From positions 40,458,390-40,522,389 of the forward strand of contig OY744607.1 in the NCBI GenBank assembly GCA_963556255.1: a stretch of DNA of 64,000 bases, in the 5' to 3' direction. The notes below the pieces were generated by a model. The model did not search any database. It was not told the DNA's origin and worked only from the letters and a program-made list of their open reading frames with translations. Origin of the DNA: Allolobophora icterica. Its lineage: Eukaryota; Annelida; Clitellata; Crassiclitellata; Lumbricidae. Within the stretch, counting starts at the first letter, position 1, and every line of letters begins with the position of its first letter. The translations under genes and the position numbers were made by a program. This document shows positions 1 through 13,200 of the stretch, one piece after another.

Positions 1-110
1 ATTCAGTGATCTGCTAGATGACTTCATATTAATTTAATTCAAGGGAGCCAAGCCAGGAATTTCACATTTCTGTTACTATTTTGAATAAGTTGCTTGTTTT
101 ATGTTTGCAG

Positions 111-3100
111 GAGAATATCAAATGTGATCTGACTAATATTTCTTCAGCTTTGCAGTCTCAAACCATTGGTCTGGTTGACGGGAAGGCAGGCAGTCGGGTG
201 AGATGTTTGTTTCAGAACCACCAGACCAACAGTTTGATTGGCTTAATATTTCATCAAAAGTTTAAGAACCTTTAAGGAACAACAAAAATTATTCTGGAAC
301 AAAGTTCATTTTCTAAGCCTAAAACTGCATCTTGTTCCATTCACGAGTGAATTTAGTCAGCATTTTTCTAAACTTCTCTCATAGAGAGAGGAATAATGTT
401 TCAATCAATCAACGAAATTTTATATAGAGCCCCTTCAAGGCGACTACTCAGAGGCGCTCCCGACCCAAGCCCGATCAAAAAGGAATGTTTGTCTCTTTTG
501 TTTTTATAAGCCAATAATTTCCATGTTTTTTAAGCCAATAATTTCCATGTTTTTGTGAGACAATAATTTTCATGTTTTGTAAGCCAATAATTTTCATGTT
601 TTGTCAGCCAGTAATTTCCATGTTTTGTAAGACAATAATTTCCATGTTTTGTAAGCCAATAATTTCCATGTTTTGTAAGCCAGTAATTTTCATGTTTTGT
701 GGGCCAATAATTTCCATGTTTTATAAGCCAATAATTTCCATGTTTTGTAAGCCAATAATTTCCATGTTTTGTAAGCCAATAATTTCCATGTTTTGTATGC
801 CAATAATTTCTGAGTTTGATTCGTCTTTTGTACTCTGGTCTTACTTTTCAGTTGGGATCAAGTGTTAAGCTCAACAGCTTGGCTTCTTCTTCTGCTCAGC
901 TTGGACTTTTTTCAGTGTTGGATGAAGTTCGAACTAAATCCTCAGCTACAGATGAAATGATTCGACAGACTTTTCTAAATCAGTACAAGTCCAATGGTGA
1001 TTATGGTATGACATAACTTTTTGTGTCATAAAGCATTACCAGTAAGTGTAATCACTGTTGGTGTGGTGGGACTGGTGATGGTGGTGGTGGTATAGGTGGC
1101 AGCAGCGATGGTATAGGTTTGGTGGTATGTATAATATGAGTGGTGGTGATATAGGGGTGCTGGTATAGGTTATGGTGGAATTAGTGTATGGTAGTATAGG
1201 TAGTGGCAGTAATAGTGGTTTTATAGGTGGTGGCAATGTTATACATGACAGTGCTATAGTTAGTGGTGGTATTGATGGAACAAGTGGTGGTGGTATACAT
1301 GTAGGTGGCTGTGGTATTGGACGTACAATACACTATTAATGTTAACTTTCTTGTGTTCTGATTTTTCCGTGGCAGGAAGTGAATGGGTGGCAGATGGAGG
1401 AGAGCAGCATTTGCTGTTGGTCAATCACGTGCATGGAGCTATTCCTGTCTTATACGACATCCGGGGATGGATCAAATCCACGAGGCAAATGGACACCTAC
1501 TCACAAGCCGTTCACAAAATACTCCTTAAGTCAAACAGGTAATTGTAATTGTATTTAGTAACTTCTTTAGCACTGATATCTATAATGCAGAAGGTATCAA
1601 CTGATGGCACACCAACACCAAGCTGTAATCAGGTCAATATCGGAAGATCAGTCCATAAGACTGAATATCAGTCGAATAACGTACAGGTGTGAGGTTTCTT
1701 ATTGCCATTTTAAGGTTCTGGAAAAGGTGCTATATGAAGAACCATATACATACATACAGATGAAGAATGGGATGAGGAAAAAAAGGTGGACGAAATAGGA
1801 TAGGACAGGTGATTTGGAGGACAGGGAGACAGATGGCAGAGTTTGTACAAAGCGGGAGAGTGGGCTGATGGACGAGGAGGAGGAGGTGGAAAAAAGGAGA
1901 GAAAAGAAAGGACTAGGAGGAGCCGAGGAAAAGTTTCAGGAGGAGGATGAGCTGGAGAATGAGGAAAAGTATGAGGATGGGACAGAGGAGTAGCAGGAAA
2001 AAGTTGGAGATGGAAAGTAGTATGGTGACATTTTGGAATTGAGTTTTTTCTTTCATCATTTTAATAGGTAGATCTTAATAGCTTCATAAAAGTTTGAAAA
2101 GTACCTGTGGTTTGGCAGAGAAGTGGATCGCCTTGTGTGTTCCTGGATCGATGTGATTGTTAGTGTAGGCCTAAATGGTGCCTAGCGAATGTGTAACTCC
2201 TGCTAATAATGATTATTAATGCTTGGCTTTATTCTATTAAATGTTCTTTCAGGCTAGAAATTAAAAGTCTGTTGAATATGACTGATAACGGAACTGATGT
2301 GCAGAATATTTCTGTGTGTCGAAAGATCATCGCAACCATTGTAAGTATACACTAGTCGCAGTATGTTTTAATCCTTTGAACCCTACTCTCTTGAGTGACT
2401 CCACATATGTACCAGAGGCTTCTGGGCAAGTTTTGGCTCCCAAAGAAAATATTTTCTTTTACTTTGAGAAGTTATAAAATATTATAATATGACCTCAAGC
2501 ATGTTACTAACACACATATTTTTACCTTCAGTACAACGTAATGATTTTATTTATGTATTATGTATTTAGGTTTTTCGGTAATATTGACCAAGTGGGAAGA
2601 TGGCAAAATAGCTGTTTCTTACTTCTTGTTTGCTGTATAGATACAGACTTCTTTTGACTGTAGGATGCCGTGTTTGAGACACTGAAGAAGACCAAGTTAA
2701 GATTCATTCTGTGTCTTTCACCTCGTTTCAACGCTGGTCTTTGTGATGTGATCAACAATACGCCACACAAGATGCCGTCTCAGAAATCCTTTGGCATTGA
2801 CGAAGTTGATGATGACTTCTTTCACGAGCCTTTTGTCCGTGCCCAGATTCGCGGATATGAACTTACAAATACTGCTCGCCTTTACAGACAAGGTAATAGG
2901 AAGACCTTATTATCGTAATTGTAATTGTGAACTTCAAATTGCTAAAGAGTTAATTACTTGAAAGCTAAGCACCGGGTGCCAGCTGATTCACGAGTGCTGA
3001 GTTTATTCATGGATACGATAAAATTACCATATTTAGATAAGTACCTCTGAATTGCCTTCGAAGTGATAGATATTTGTTGATTCATACTTACTGTTGTGTT

Positions 3101-4099
3101 CGAATACTGGCCTGTTACTAGAGTCGAGTTTCAGGACATTTATGGGATCAACTGTCAACTGTCCAGCTAATCACATTAATAACTGCCTATCACAAAAGAC
3201 CCGACTTGCCAACTTGCTGTCATCGTTTAAGTACTTGTCAAGGCTGACTATTTTACTCTGGCTTTTGAAAGGCTTAACATTGTAACGATGAGAATAGTGT
3301 ACTAAAAGTGACTGGGAAACCAATGCAGCTCGTGGTTAAAGTGTTAATTAAATAAAGAAAACAATGACTTCAAGTAATCAGAAAAACTGATCAGATGTGG
3401 TAAATGTACTAAAAGTATTAATTACTATGAGTTGCCCTCTAAATGATAGTTTTCTAATGCTTGAATGGCATTATTATGTTAATGATATATTTATATTTGC
3501 TTGTGTTAATTAATTATGTAAAAGGAATCTAATTGTTACAATTTGTTATATAGTTGTTTTGGTATTATGTGATGAAGTGTGATGGTGAGTCAACTTTATC
3601 TCATTTCTCTCCTTATTTAGGATTCCCTGAAAACATGTTGTTTGAGGAATTTATTCGACGTTATGGAATTCTGGTTCCTCCTGAGGAGCGACTGGTTACG
3701 GATGATGTTCGTGAGGTATGACTTTTCATTGGTTTCATTCAGGGCATAGCTTACATTCTGATTGAATAGGTTGATGGATGGACAGACTGACGGATGGATG
3801 GATGGACGGATGAATGGACTGGATGATGGATGGATGATGGGTGAATGGTAGATGGACATATGATGAATGGATGGATGGATGGATGGACAGATGATGCATG
3901 TTAGATGGATGGATTAAACAGTTAGTTAATTATTGACTGCCACTTGCTTATTTACCTTGTCAGTTAATAATCGTAGAGTTCACATTCACAATTCACATTG
4001 TAATCAGTTTATGTTTTCTTTCAAGTCGTCTTACCTACTTGTGTGTGTGCCTGCACATGTGTATGTAGGTGTGTTTGTCTTTGTCTATATATTTATTTA

Positions 4100-4182
<83 letters not shown>

Positions 4183-4282
4183 TTTAATAAGGGTCTGTAT
4201 ATGGGTTATATTTCAGTCTGTTCAGCAGATTTTAGATTACATGAAAATGGAAACGGACAGTTACCAGTTGGGCCGAAATCAG
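111..4282 (+). CDS. MYO18A: MYO18A-like exons for the C-terminal motor domain
   Basis: Seven exons encode the lower part of the motor head. The stretch starting LGLFSVLDEVRTKSSATDEM matches the place where vertebrate MYO18A has its 'FFLLDEE' segment; GSEWVADGGEQHLLLVNHVHG matches the 'HHFLLGHSHGTNWVEYN' segment. The exon at 2664-2892 carries the 'DAVFETLKKTKLRFILC' helix, in which the usual class II HFVRCI pattern is replaced, as in class XVIII. The following exon (3621-3715) has GFPENMLFEEFIRRYGIL, the converter region. The first exon (111-197) is hard to place against vertebrate sequence, although its acceptor, donor and phase 0 are good. The head is split here by larger introns than the tail. 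Confidence 0.85.
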
Positions 4283-7200
4283 GTAATCTGCCTGCTCAGA
4301 GGAGCATTGTTAATAACCTTATTTAAGACTTATTTAGCACCATTTACTAATGGTAAAGCATCAGTTGATCATACTGATGTTTATTGTTTGCAGTTGACCT
4401 TATCGATTTTATCTTATCTTGTTTGAAACTGAAAGAAAGAGTAATTGGATGCTGTGTAATGAAATATATGTAGGTCTAATAGAAAAGAGGTGAATGTTAG
4501 CGCTGACTTCTGAATTAATTGGTTCTATGTTGATAATAATTGGCAAAAGTGGAATTATAATTAGAAATATATATAGTGCCTCTTTAAGGTTGAAATGATC
4601 CATTAGAACTTAAAACTACTCTGGAGAATAAAAGTATATAATTTTATTATTATTATTGTTATTATTATTTTATTTTTTTTATTATTATTAGTATTATTAT
4701 TATTACATTATTATTATTATATTATTATTACTATTAGTTAGCATTGCATAATAAAATTGGTTCAGTATAGCTTTTCAGATATCTTTAAAACTGCTTTAGT
4801 CTGTCATGTATACTTGTAATATGAATAAAATGATATTAACAAAACATGGCAATTTTTCTGCTAAGGTTTTCTTCCAAGCCGATGCACTTTCGATGCTCAA
4901 CGATGCAAGAGACGAGAAGATATCCATGTGGGTTGAAAAGCTCCAGGTATTTTGTCGAGGATGGCTTGGCAGGAGAAAGCTGGAAAAACTTAAGGTTGGC
5001 AACTGCTGAATAATAATAATAGTAATAGTAGTAATAATAATAATAATAGTAAGATGATTTATATAGTGCTGTAGCACAGCCAAGGCCGAAGAAAGTTAGA
5101 ATTGAATTGCAATGACAAATCAAAAGCTGTGGCAATGTATAATAAAGAATTCTGTACTGAGTTAAAAAATCAAGGACAGTCATTTGGTTCGAAATTTCTG
5201 CTCTTAGCCGACTCAGCTATAATGAGTACACTGATTGTACACTATCAGTGGGAAGATGAGACCGCGAGATAGAGGACTGGCCACCTGCCCTCATATGCCG
5301 AGGCTAAGAAATGAAGTCACTAAGACTTCACACCTATGGCTGCCTCAGAACTAGCTTAAGAGACTGCTCTGTTCTTCTTCTTCTGTGCATTAAAAATTGG
5401 CATAATAAAAATAACTGTATTCCTGTTTTACAGATTGATTTAGGCCTTTGACACAGTTACACACAAAGAGTGGATTAGGGTGTAGGGTTTCCAAAGAATT
5501 TTATTCGGTTGATTAGTACTTTATGATGAACAAAATTCATGCTGATGATGAAGATGCTGATAAAGGGGATGGCAAAGATTACGGTGTTGTTGGTGGCAGC
5601 AGTGGTGCAGATAATGGATTTGAGAATGGTGGTGGTGGTGGTTGTAGTCAATGTGGGGATGGTTGTGGTGATAATGATCTCGATCTTATTATTATCATTA
5701 TGTTTCATCATGTACAGCTGCAGAGAGATTGCATTGAGATCATCCAGAATAACGTGCGCATTATGGCTTCCATCAAAGACTGGCCCTGGTGGAAGCTCTT
5801 CTCGAAAGTGCGTCCGCTTGTCCAAGCCAACCTTCTGGAACAGGAAAAGAAACTGAAAGCAGTTAGTTGGCTTCTTCTGGAACACATATATATTTATATC
5901 ACCCTCACTAACTGTTTATCGCTTTGCTAGTATCATAGTGGTTATGAAGCCAGTATTTATTATCTTTGAGAAATTTTGTGTCATTAGCTGTCTGTTGAGC
6001 CCTGTTTAAATTACTTTAATTTTACTTACACAGGGACAAAGTGAGCAGTTGATGGACTGGTAACGTAGAGATTGTGAATTTGAACCTTTTCTAAGGTATT
6101 CGTGTTTCCCAAGACATTTCCAAACCTTTCTTAAGGTGGTGCAGTGGTCAATTAAGTAGAGCTGTAGGTATAATAACCTTGGGCAAGTTGTTTGTGCATG
6201 CTGTCTCTGTTCCCAAGCAGGAGCATTTGGAATTGGCATAAGCTGCGAAGTGAATAAGCTGGTGCCCTAAGCTTAGCTTTTGAGCTGTGCTTTAGACATT
6301 TGGAGTTTATGATTATGATCATGAAGTAAACGCCATGTCCTGTGAGCACTGACCCTGTCTCCAGGACTGTCAGATTTGTCCTCTGTCTGCTTAAGGGCCT
6401 AAGAATCGGAAACGAGTGACTCCCTGTGTTCCACTAACTTGACCTCGTAGCTTTACTCTTTTTCTTACCCCATAACTAGTCTTCCGGTCTCAGGTACCTC
6501 ACAGATCTTAGCTGCATGGATTGCGAGTTTGGAAAGGTTAATTTGTGAGAAATTAACCTTAGAAGGCAAGTTGGCATAAAATGAGTCAAAATGATTTCTT
6601 TATTATGTTAGCTTTCAAATTCTAAGTCCTTTTATAGCGTTTCACTATTGCAGTATCTGCATTTTAATTTGTTTATGATACCACTTGATGTAATATGTCC
6701 CTTGGTCATGTGTTTCAATTGGCAAATGGCCAAATCTTGTAATTCATTTTAACCAGTTTTTATGGAGATTTTATGCCTCAGAGGTGTACGAATACTCTTC
6801 AATTTACTGTACTTAAACATTCATAGCTCTTTCACACACCGATTTAGGTTGGGTATGGTAAACTCTAACTCACATTTTCTCACAAGCTGCTGCACAGCAA
6901 CCTAATTCTGTAAGAAATTGTGACTTTCTACTTAATTGTGTGATAGAAACATGACGTTTTAACCTAATTAGTGCAACATGAAACTTAGTTTTGATTTTTT
7001 AATGCCTTTGTGAGAGTTTTCTCACAAAGTGCAAATTTTTGCTTGCCTGAAATCAGCTTCTTGAAATTTTGTCATCTGCTTGCAATACTTGAACTCCAGG
7101 CAGAAATGGAAGAACTGAAAAAGAAGCTAGAGAAAATCGAGAAAGAGAAAAACGAACTGAAGGAAGCTGTTAACCTAATGGGAACTTCAAAGGTTGCTAA

Positions 7201-10200
7201 AGTTCTCTTGTTTCTCTTGTGTTGTTTTAAATCTCACGGACAATCGTTTTCTGCTGCTTCTAATATCTAACATTTATGATTTTGTTATCTAGCATTTCTT
7301 TGTTGGTAACTATAATATTTAATTAGAAATTTATATAGCACCAGTAGAAGAGAAACTAACTCTCGCTGCTTGCTGAAACGATGTTAAATCTAATAAAAAC
7401 CAAAAGTTTATCGGTTAGCAAGCAATGCTGAGATAACTAGAAAAGTAGACAGTTATGACTCCAACAAACGCAGGAGTCCAACCAATGGGTAATTCCCATC
7501 CAGTGTTTACATGTAAAACTTATCACAACCATGCCTCGTTTAGGTTGTAATTAATATTTTCTTACTTACAGGGCAGACGTAAAGGCACGGGTGATGATGA
7601 CGATGACGATGTAATGGAGAGTTCGTATGGGAGAAGTTTTGGTCGCCGCTATAGTTCGAATTTCGACAGCGAAGGAGAAGACGATGACGACACATTTAGT
7701 ATGTTGTTGTGTAAATTCAGTATTCATCAGAATCTTTGCCAAAACATTTCGTATTTATCTCAAGTTCATTTTACTTTGGTTTTCCCTTAAAACTGCCAAA
7801 AATGTGGTGTATTGTATTCATTGCATGTCAGTCACTATCAGGAAATAATATTTTCATGGAATTTTAAAGTTATGCCAGTGTAGAATAAATAAGAGGTAAT
7901 TAAATTATAAAGTAAAATGTAAGGTAAATATATCCTTAGGTATAAGGTAAATACACCCTTAAGGTATAATATAAATAGCCTAGTAACAAACTTTTAAAAA
8001 TGCATTAATAGGTTAAGTGTGTATTTAGCTTGTTCCTTCAGAGCTTAGCAATCTACATGTCAATGATAATTATTTGCTGACTTTTGTCGATCTTGAGAAA
8101 TCAGTTCTGCTTTGCAGAAAATGAAGGCGGTGAAATCCATTGCATTATTGTTCACAGAAGGTTGCGTTGAGAGGGAGTTGATGTGTTTAGGTCAGTTGTA
8201 TCGAGATAAATATGAGAACGCTAGACGTCAGGGCGATTTGGAAAAGAAGAAGATGCAGAGAGAGCACGAAGATACGGTTGAAGATCTCCTTTCGTCGAAA
8301 AAACTAATGGAAAAAAAGGTCAGTCATTGCCACGGCTTTCGATTTGTCATTGCAATTTGATTCTAAATTTTGCGACTAAGAGACTCCGTTTTGATATGTC
8401 TAGAGGTTTAGAATCTCCACTAGAACTAACACAACAACAAATAACTTCAAGGTGTTTGATTCTAACAATTGTCTGAAGAAACAATGGGCAACTAACGCCA
8501 GTTGACAAGACAAGTAATAAGCAGTTGATTACTTCTATCTGCACGTTTACCTACTTTTCCTTATATTAGCTAACTACATTTTCTTACTTTTCCTTACTTC
8601 ACCTTGCTTCAACTTACCTTTCCTTACCTCACCTGACCTTACCTCACATCACCTCGCCTCGCGATGCCAAACTTACTTTTAAAAGTGAACAAATCAATCA
8701 TAATCTACACCTGTTCATGCGACTGGAAAGATAAGTGTGTTAATTTAGATGATAATCTAGTTGCTTATTAACACCTGTAATGCTGGACTTTGTGGTTCGG
8801 TCTGTCATAGTCAAGACACAAAAACAGATGATTTATATTATATTGTTTAGTATCTAAGAATTTAGAAAGTGCTTCTCATCAAATAACTATTCAGAGGCGC
8901 TGTCAGCATGGAAGCCCCGGGAAAACAGAAATGCCTTTAAGGAACGAGAGACCAATGAGGAGAAGACAGACATTAGTTTGGCCCTAAGTGGAGGAAGGTC
9001 ATTCCAGATCGAGGGACCCACAACAGAAAACACAAGGCAAGGCCAAGGCAGTCCTAGTCCTAGGAACAAAGAGGTCAAGTCGATTTGCAGAGCACAATGA
9101 GCGAGATGAAGATGCATCGCGGCTTACGCAAATAGTCAGAGAGATTGGACGTTGAAGAAATGGCAGTTTTAAGTAGTTTGTTTTGTGTGGCTGTTGATTT
9201 CAGTTGAATCATGCTTTGGAAGACATCGAGGAACAGCAATCACTGTTGGACACAGTCAACAAGAAATCCCTGCAATACTCGAAAGATATCTCCGAACTCA
9301 AGAGTCATCTTGAGGAAAACAAAATGCAGAATGAAGATCTGGAAGAGAAGCGAAAGAAGTTAGCGTTAGCTTATTTTGACGGATTACGTATGAAATTTTG
9401 CAGCTTTCTGCACGATAAGGCCTAAATAACTGGTTTTTTAGTCATTGCAGACTATTACAAATCAGATAGTAACTGACCTGATCATCCTGATGGCATGGAA
9501 TGTTTAAAAAATGACCCTGAGAGCCTTGTTATTGGGCCCACATTGAGCCTTGGCTAGCCACCTTGGCACAATGCAGGCCATCTAAGGATCTAAGGAATGT
9601 GGCTGTCTGGTAAAAATGCCCTAGTGCATTTATCTTTCTTGTGATTAATTGACTTCATTATAATTTAAAATTCATTTTAATTTAATTTTGTTATGCATGA
9701 AATCATTTCACTGAAATGAGAAATGAACTGATCAATGTCATATAAAAAAATTTAGTTTGACTTGTTTTATTTCTTGTGAATGTGTTTGTTTTGTAGATAT
9801 GAAACTGAAATTCAAAGGTTGAATGATCTGCTTAAGACCGAGCGGAAAAATAAAGAGAAGTTACAGCAAGAAAAAGACGAAATTGAAGAGCAGAAACGAT
9901 CAACTGACCTTAAGCTACAAGTCAGTTTAAAACATTTCTCTTACTCGTTCCATCAGTCAATCAATCCATCAATCATAGAATCACTCAACTGTCATGCCAC
10001 ACAGACTACATTGTAGGGATTGACCGGAAAGAGATTTTCCACCGGAAACTGGAACCGAGTATTTGGATGAACTATTTGCCGGAAACGAACCGGAAACGAA
10101 CCGGTACCATTTGTTCCATATGCGAAGCTTCACATTTTCAAATTTTCGTGTTGTTCTAGCTAGCCCTAAATTAGCGCTACAATATGCGACGCCATTTTCG

Positions 10201-13200
10201 GATCAGTTAATAGTTAATACATTTCAAGAAAATGGAATTGAATTCAATGGATGTTCAATTGTTTTAAGGCTGAACATTAATAATTTTATATACGTAAGTT
10301 TATTAAATAAATTCTGAAAGAAACAAATTTTTTGCAACTATTTGCGTCTACAATATTTGCCGAGGCGAATACTTCCGGAAACGGGATTTCCGGCCGAACC
10401 GAGTATCCGAAACGGTTTCCGGTCAATCCCTACTACATTGAACCCCAACATTATCGTAATAGGGTGAATGTTTAGCGAGAATATGACAGTATTCCAATAT
10501 GGGCTTCACACAGCCTACATCTCTATCTTGAATAGCCTGACGTCCACAACTACCAGCAGTTGATCGATTTTCTTGAAACATATCCAAGAAACATATCACC
10601 ATCCACCATTGCCATGTCTACTAAATCTGACCTTTATTGCCTATCAATTTCTTTTGACTGAGCACCATTGAGTGAGCTCGTTCCCATAACTTGCCTTTCT
10701 TTGGGTGTCGTAGAAGTCATGAGATCACGATTGCGATTACAAACCATTTGCTGCATTGAATTGTCCAGGACATTGAAAATGATCTTGAGATGGAAGCCGA
10801 TAAGAACAAGAGGCTTCAACAGGAATTGCAGTTCATGGCTGCATCAAAGAAAGATGGTGAAGAGGTAAGAAGGGGCAGATCACTAGTGGAGCAAGTAGTC
10901 AATCGTTTTAATTGGTTAAAGGGCTATGGGTAGCATTGTAATAGTGAATAATTAACAACGTTTGTTTATACTAGCATTGCTTATTCTTGGATGTCTACAG
11001 TTGGTGCTTGTAATTGTAAATGTTTAATTATATAGCACCTCTTCAAGAAAACTCGTCAGATGTGCGCCTGATCTGACCATACATGCCCACTATGGAATAG
11101 AAATGTCTTCAGCCATTTGCAGAATAGAGGCATAGAAAGTAGAAGCTCACATCTATGATTGTTCCAGAATGTATGTATGACTCTGGATAATTTTCTAGCG
11201 CCTTTTAAGTACTTTTTAAAATACTTTTAAGTACTTCATAAAAGTACTTTTAAGTACTACACAAAAGTTAAGTACTTCACAAAAGGGCTGCCTATGCCAT
11301 CCTAAATGATGTTAAAGTCATTAAGACCATAAAAGTTGATCAATAAGTGTACAGTATTCGGAGAACTAGAAGTGTCACCACCGATGAACACCCACAGACA
11401 TGCAGAACCCAGTGGACGCATTCCCATCCAGAGCTGATAGTTGGCACTATGTTTGAAGTTCTTCGTCTACGTAGCGATAAAGAAGAGGAGCAATGGCTGA
11501 TCTGGATGTGAAATTATGTAAATCAGGTAAACAGACGAAAAGTATCAAGACTGTCAATGCCTAATTGCTTTTTGTCCTTTGCATTTAAGAGAATATCTGC
11601 TACAGCCCAGATTTTGTTTATAACAATAAATATGTATGTCATGCTGCTTATGAACTTTCTGCTTATAGTTGACCCAGCTGCGGAAACTGAAGACGGAACT
11701 GGAACGGAAATGCCAGAAACAAGAGGAAGAACTAGATAAGCAAGAAGCCATTCTACAGCAGCTGGAAGTGGTAAGCAGCCATCACAGCAAACTTAATCAA
11801 GGCTTATTTTACAGCCAAACTTAGAAATTTGTGGTTTAAAAATCTCTCTGCAGTGTGCGTTTGAAACGAGAAATTTGGTGCTTGTGAGGCAGAACTAAAC
11901 TTAAGAAGTAAATGAGACTATATCAGTATAATGTTCATGTTAAAATCAACCTCAGACTCAAGGGTATTGTTAGTCTTAGTACATGTATTAGTTAAGTTTT
12001 TGGTTTCCAGAAAGCCATGTTCATAGGGGAAAGAGTAGCCCATGTTGTGTCACACTGTTGGCCAGCTATAGGCCCAGTGTGGACTCACTGAATGCAGCTG
12101 TCATGGGTGGTTGTACTGTTGTACTGTTTCTCAAGGATAAAGTGCAGTTGGAAGCACAACAGGACAAACTGAAACAGCAGCAGACGAGGATTCAAAGAGA
12201 CAAAGATGAAGAACTTGAAGAATTCAAGAAATTGTTTCAGAAGAAGGTTAGCGCACACTTTAACTCTTTCTTCATGCATCCCTTTTTCATAGAACTTGTC
12301 GATCAATTCGACATTATCAGTGGCATAGGCATAGCTCTGTATTGTGATGGTGGGGCAAAGTTCCGTCCTTGATCAGTAGTGTTCCCCTGTTTGGAATGCT
12401 GTTGCAACAATTGTAGACTTTGGCTTATCTCCAGGCTGCTTGTTGTACCCTGGAGTTCACCGATCGAAGATCTGCCTAACGCTACCTTCTGGTTTTTTGT
12501 GTGTGCGTTGAATCAGCCTACTCAGTCTGTGGTCTGCGGCCTGGTATCGATCCACAAGTGATTGGTTACCGGGCCATGGAATTATAAAGCACACTTACAA
12601 TTTTGATTGTACTTAAAATATTAGATTGTGAAATTGTAAAATATGTACAAAGTAAAGCTTCAGAAATGTGAGCACACTAGAGTGTTCATAAATAATAAAC
12701 AGTTTTAGACATGTAATGGTAACAAAACTATAGCTGTAATAAACAGTGACAATATTGTGAAATCTAAATTTTAATGTGATGTGTGAGATTTGTAAATTGA
12801 TGTTGAAAGCACTGGTCTGTGGTATGGGTGGTAAAACAGTTACCGGTCTGCAGCATCAGAAAGTTTGAGAAACACTTCTTTATATGACCGACGGGTCTCT
12901 TCCAGCTCTTCAGTGGACCAGCAATCAAGGCTTGAATTCCCTTGTGCATTCCTGTCTGCCGTGAATTTTTTGGAAGGTTATTTTATTGTGAGAAGCAGTC
13001 GGTACTACCAATGATGTAGTATGATGTGCTTCCTTTGCTTAGGCTTGTTGCAATTCGTCGCCTGAGAATTATCTTGTCGTATCTCCACTTTTTTTCGAAA
13101 AGTAGTTAAGAGTTGATTTGTAGCAGAATTTTTTTGATCTTTCTTCAGTTTCAATGGCTAGGAGATACGATAGGTCGTTTTAAAGATATTCAACAAACTA

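Noticed and set aside
512..815. Possible CRISPR array from regular repeats
   Set aside because: The units are directly adjacent without unique spacers, and the genome is animal.
572..868. 98-codon frame with repeated MFCKPIIS peptide
   Set aside because: It is the 24-bp satellite read in one frame; no splice context and no conserved sequence.
3933..4426. Three overlapping Thr/His-repeat open frames
   Set aside because: All are readings of the (CA)40 microsatellite; the real exon there is only 4217-4282.
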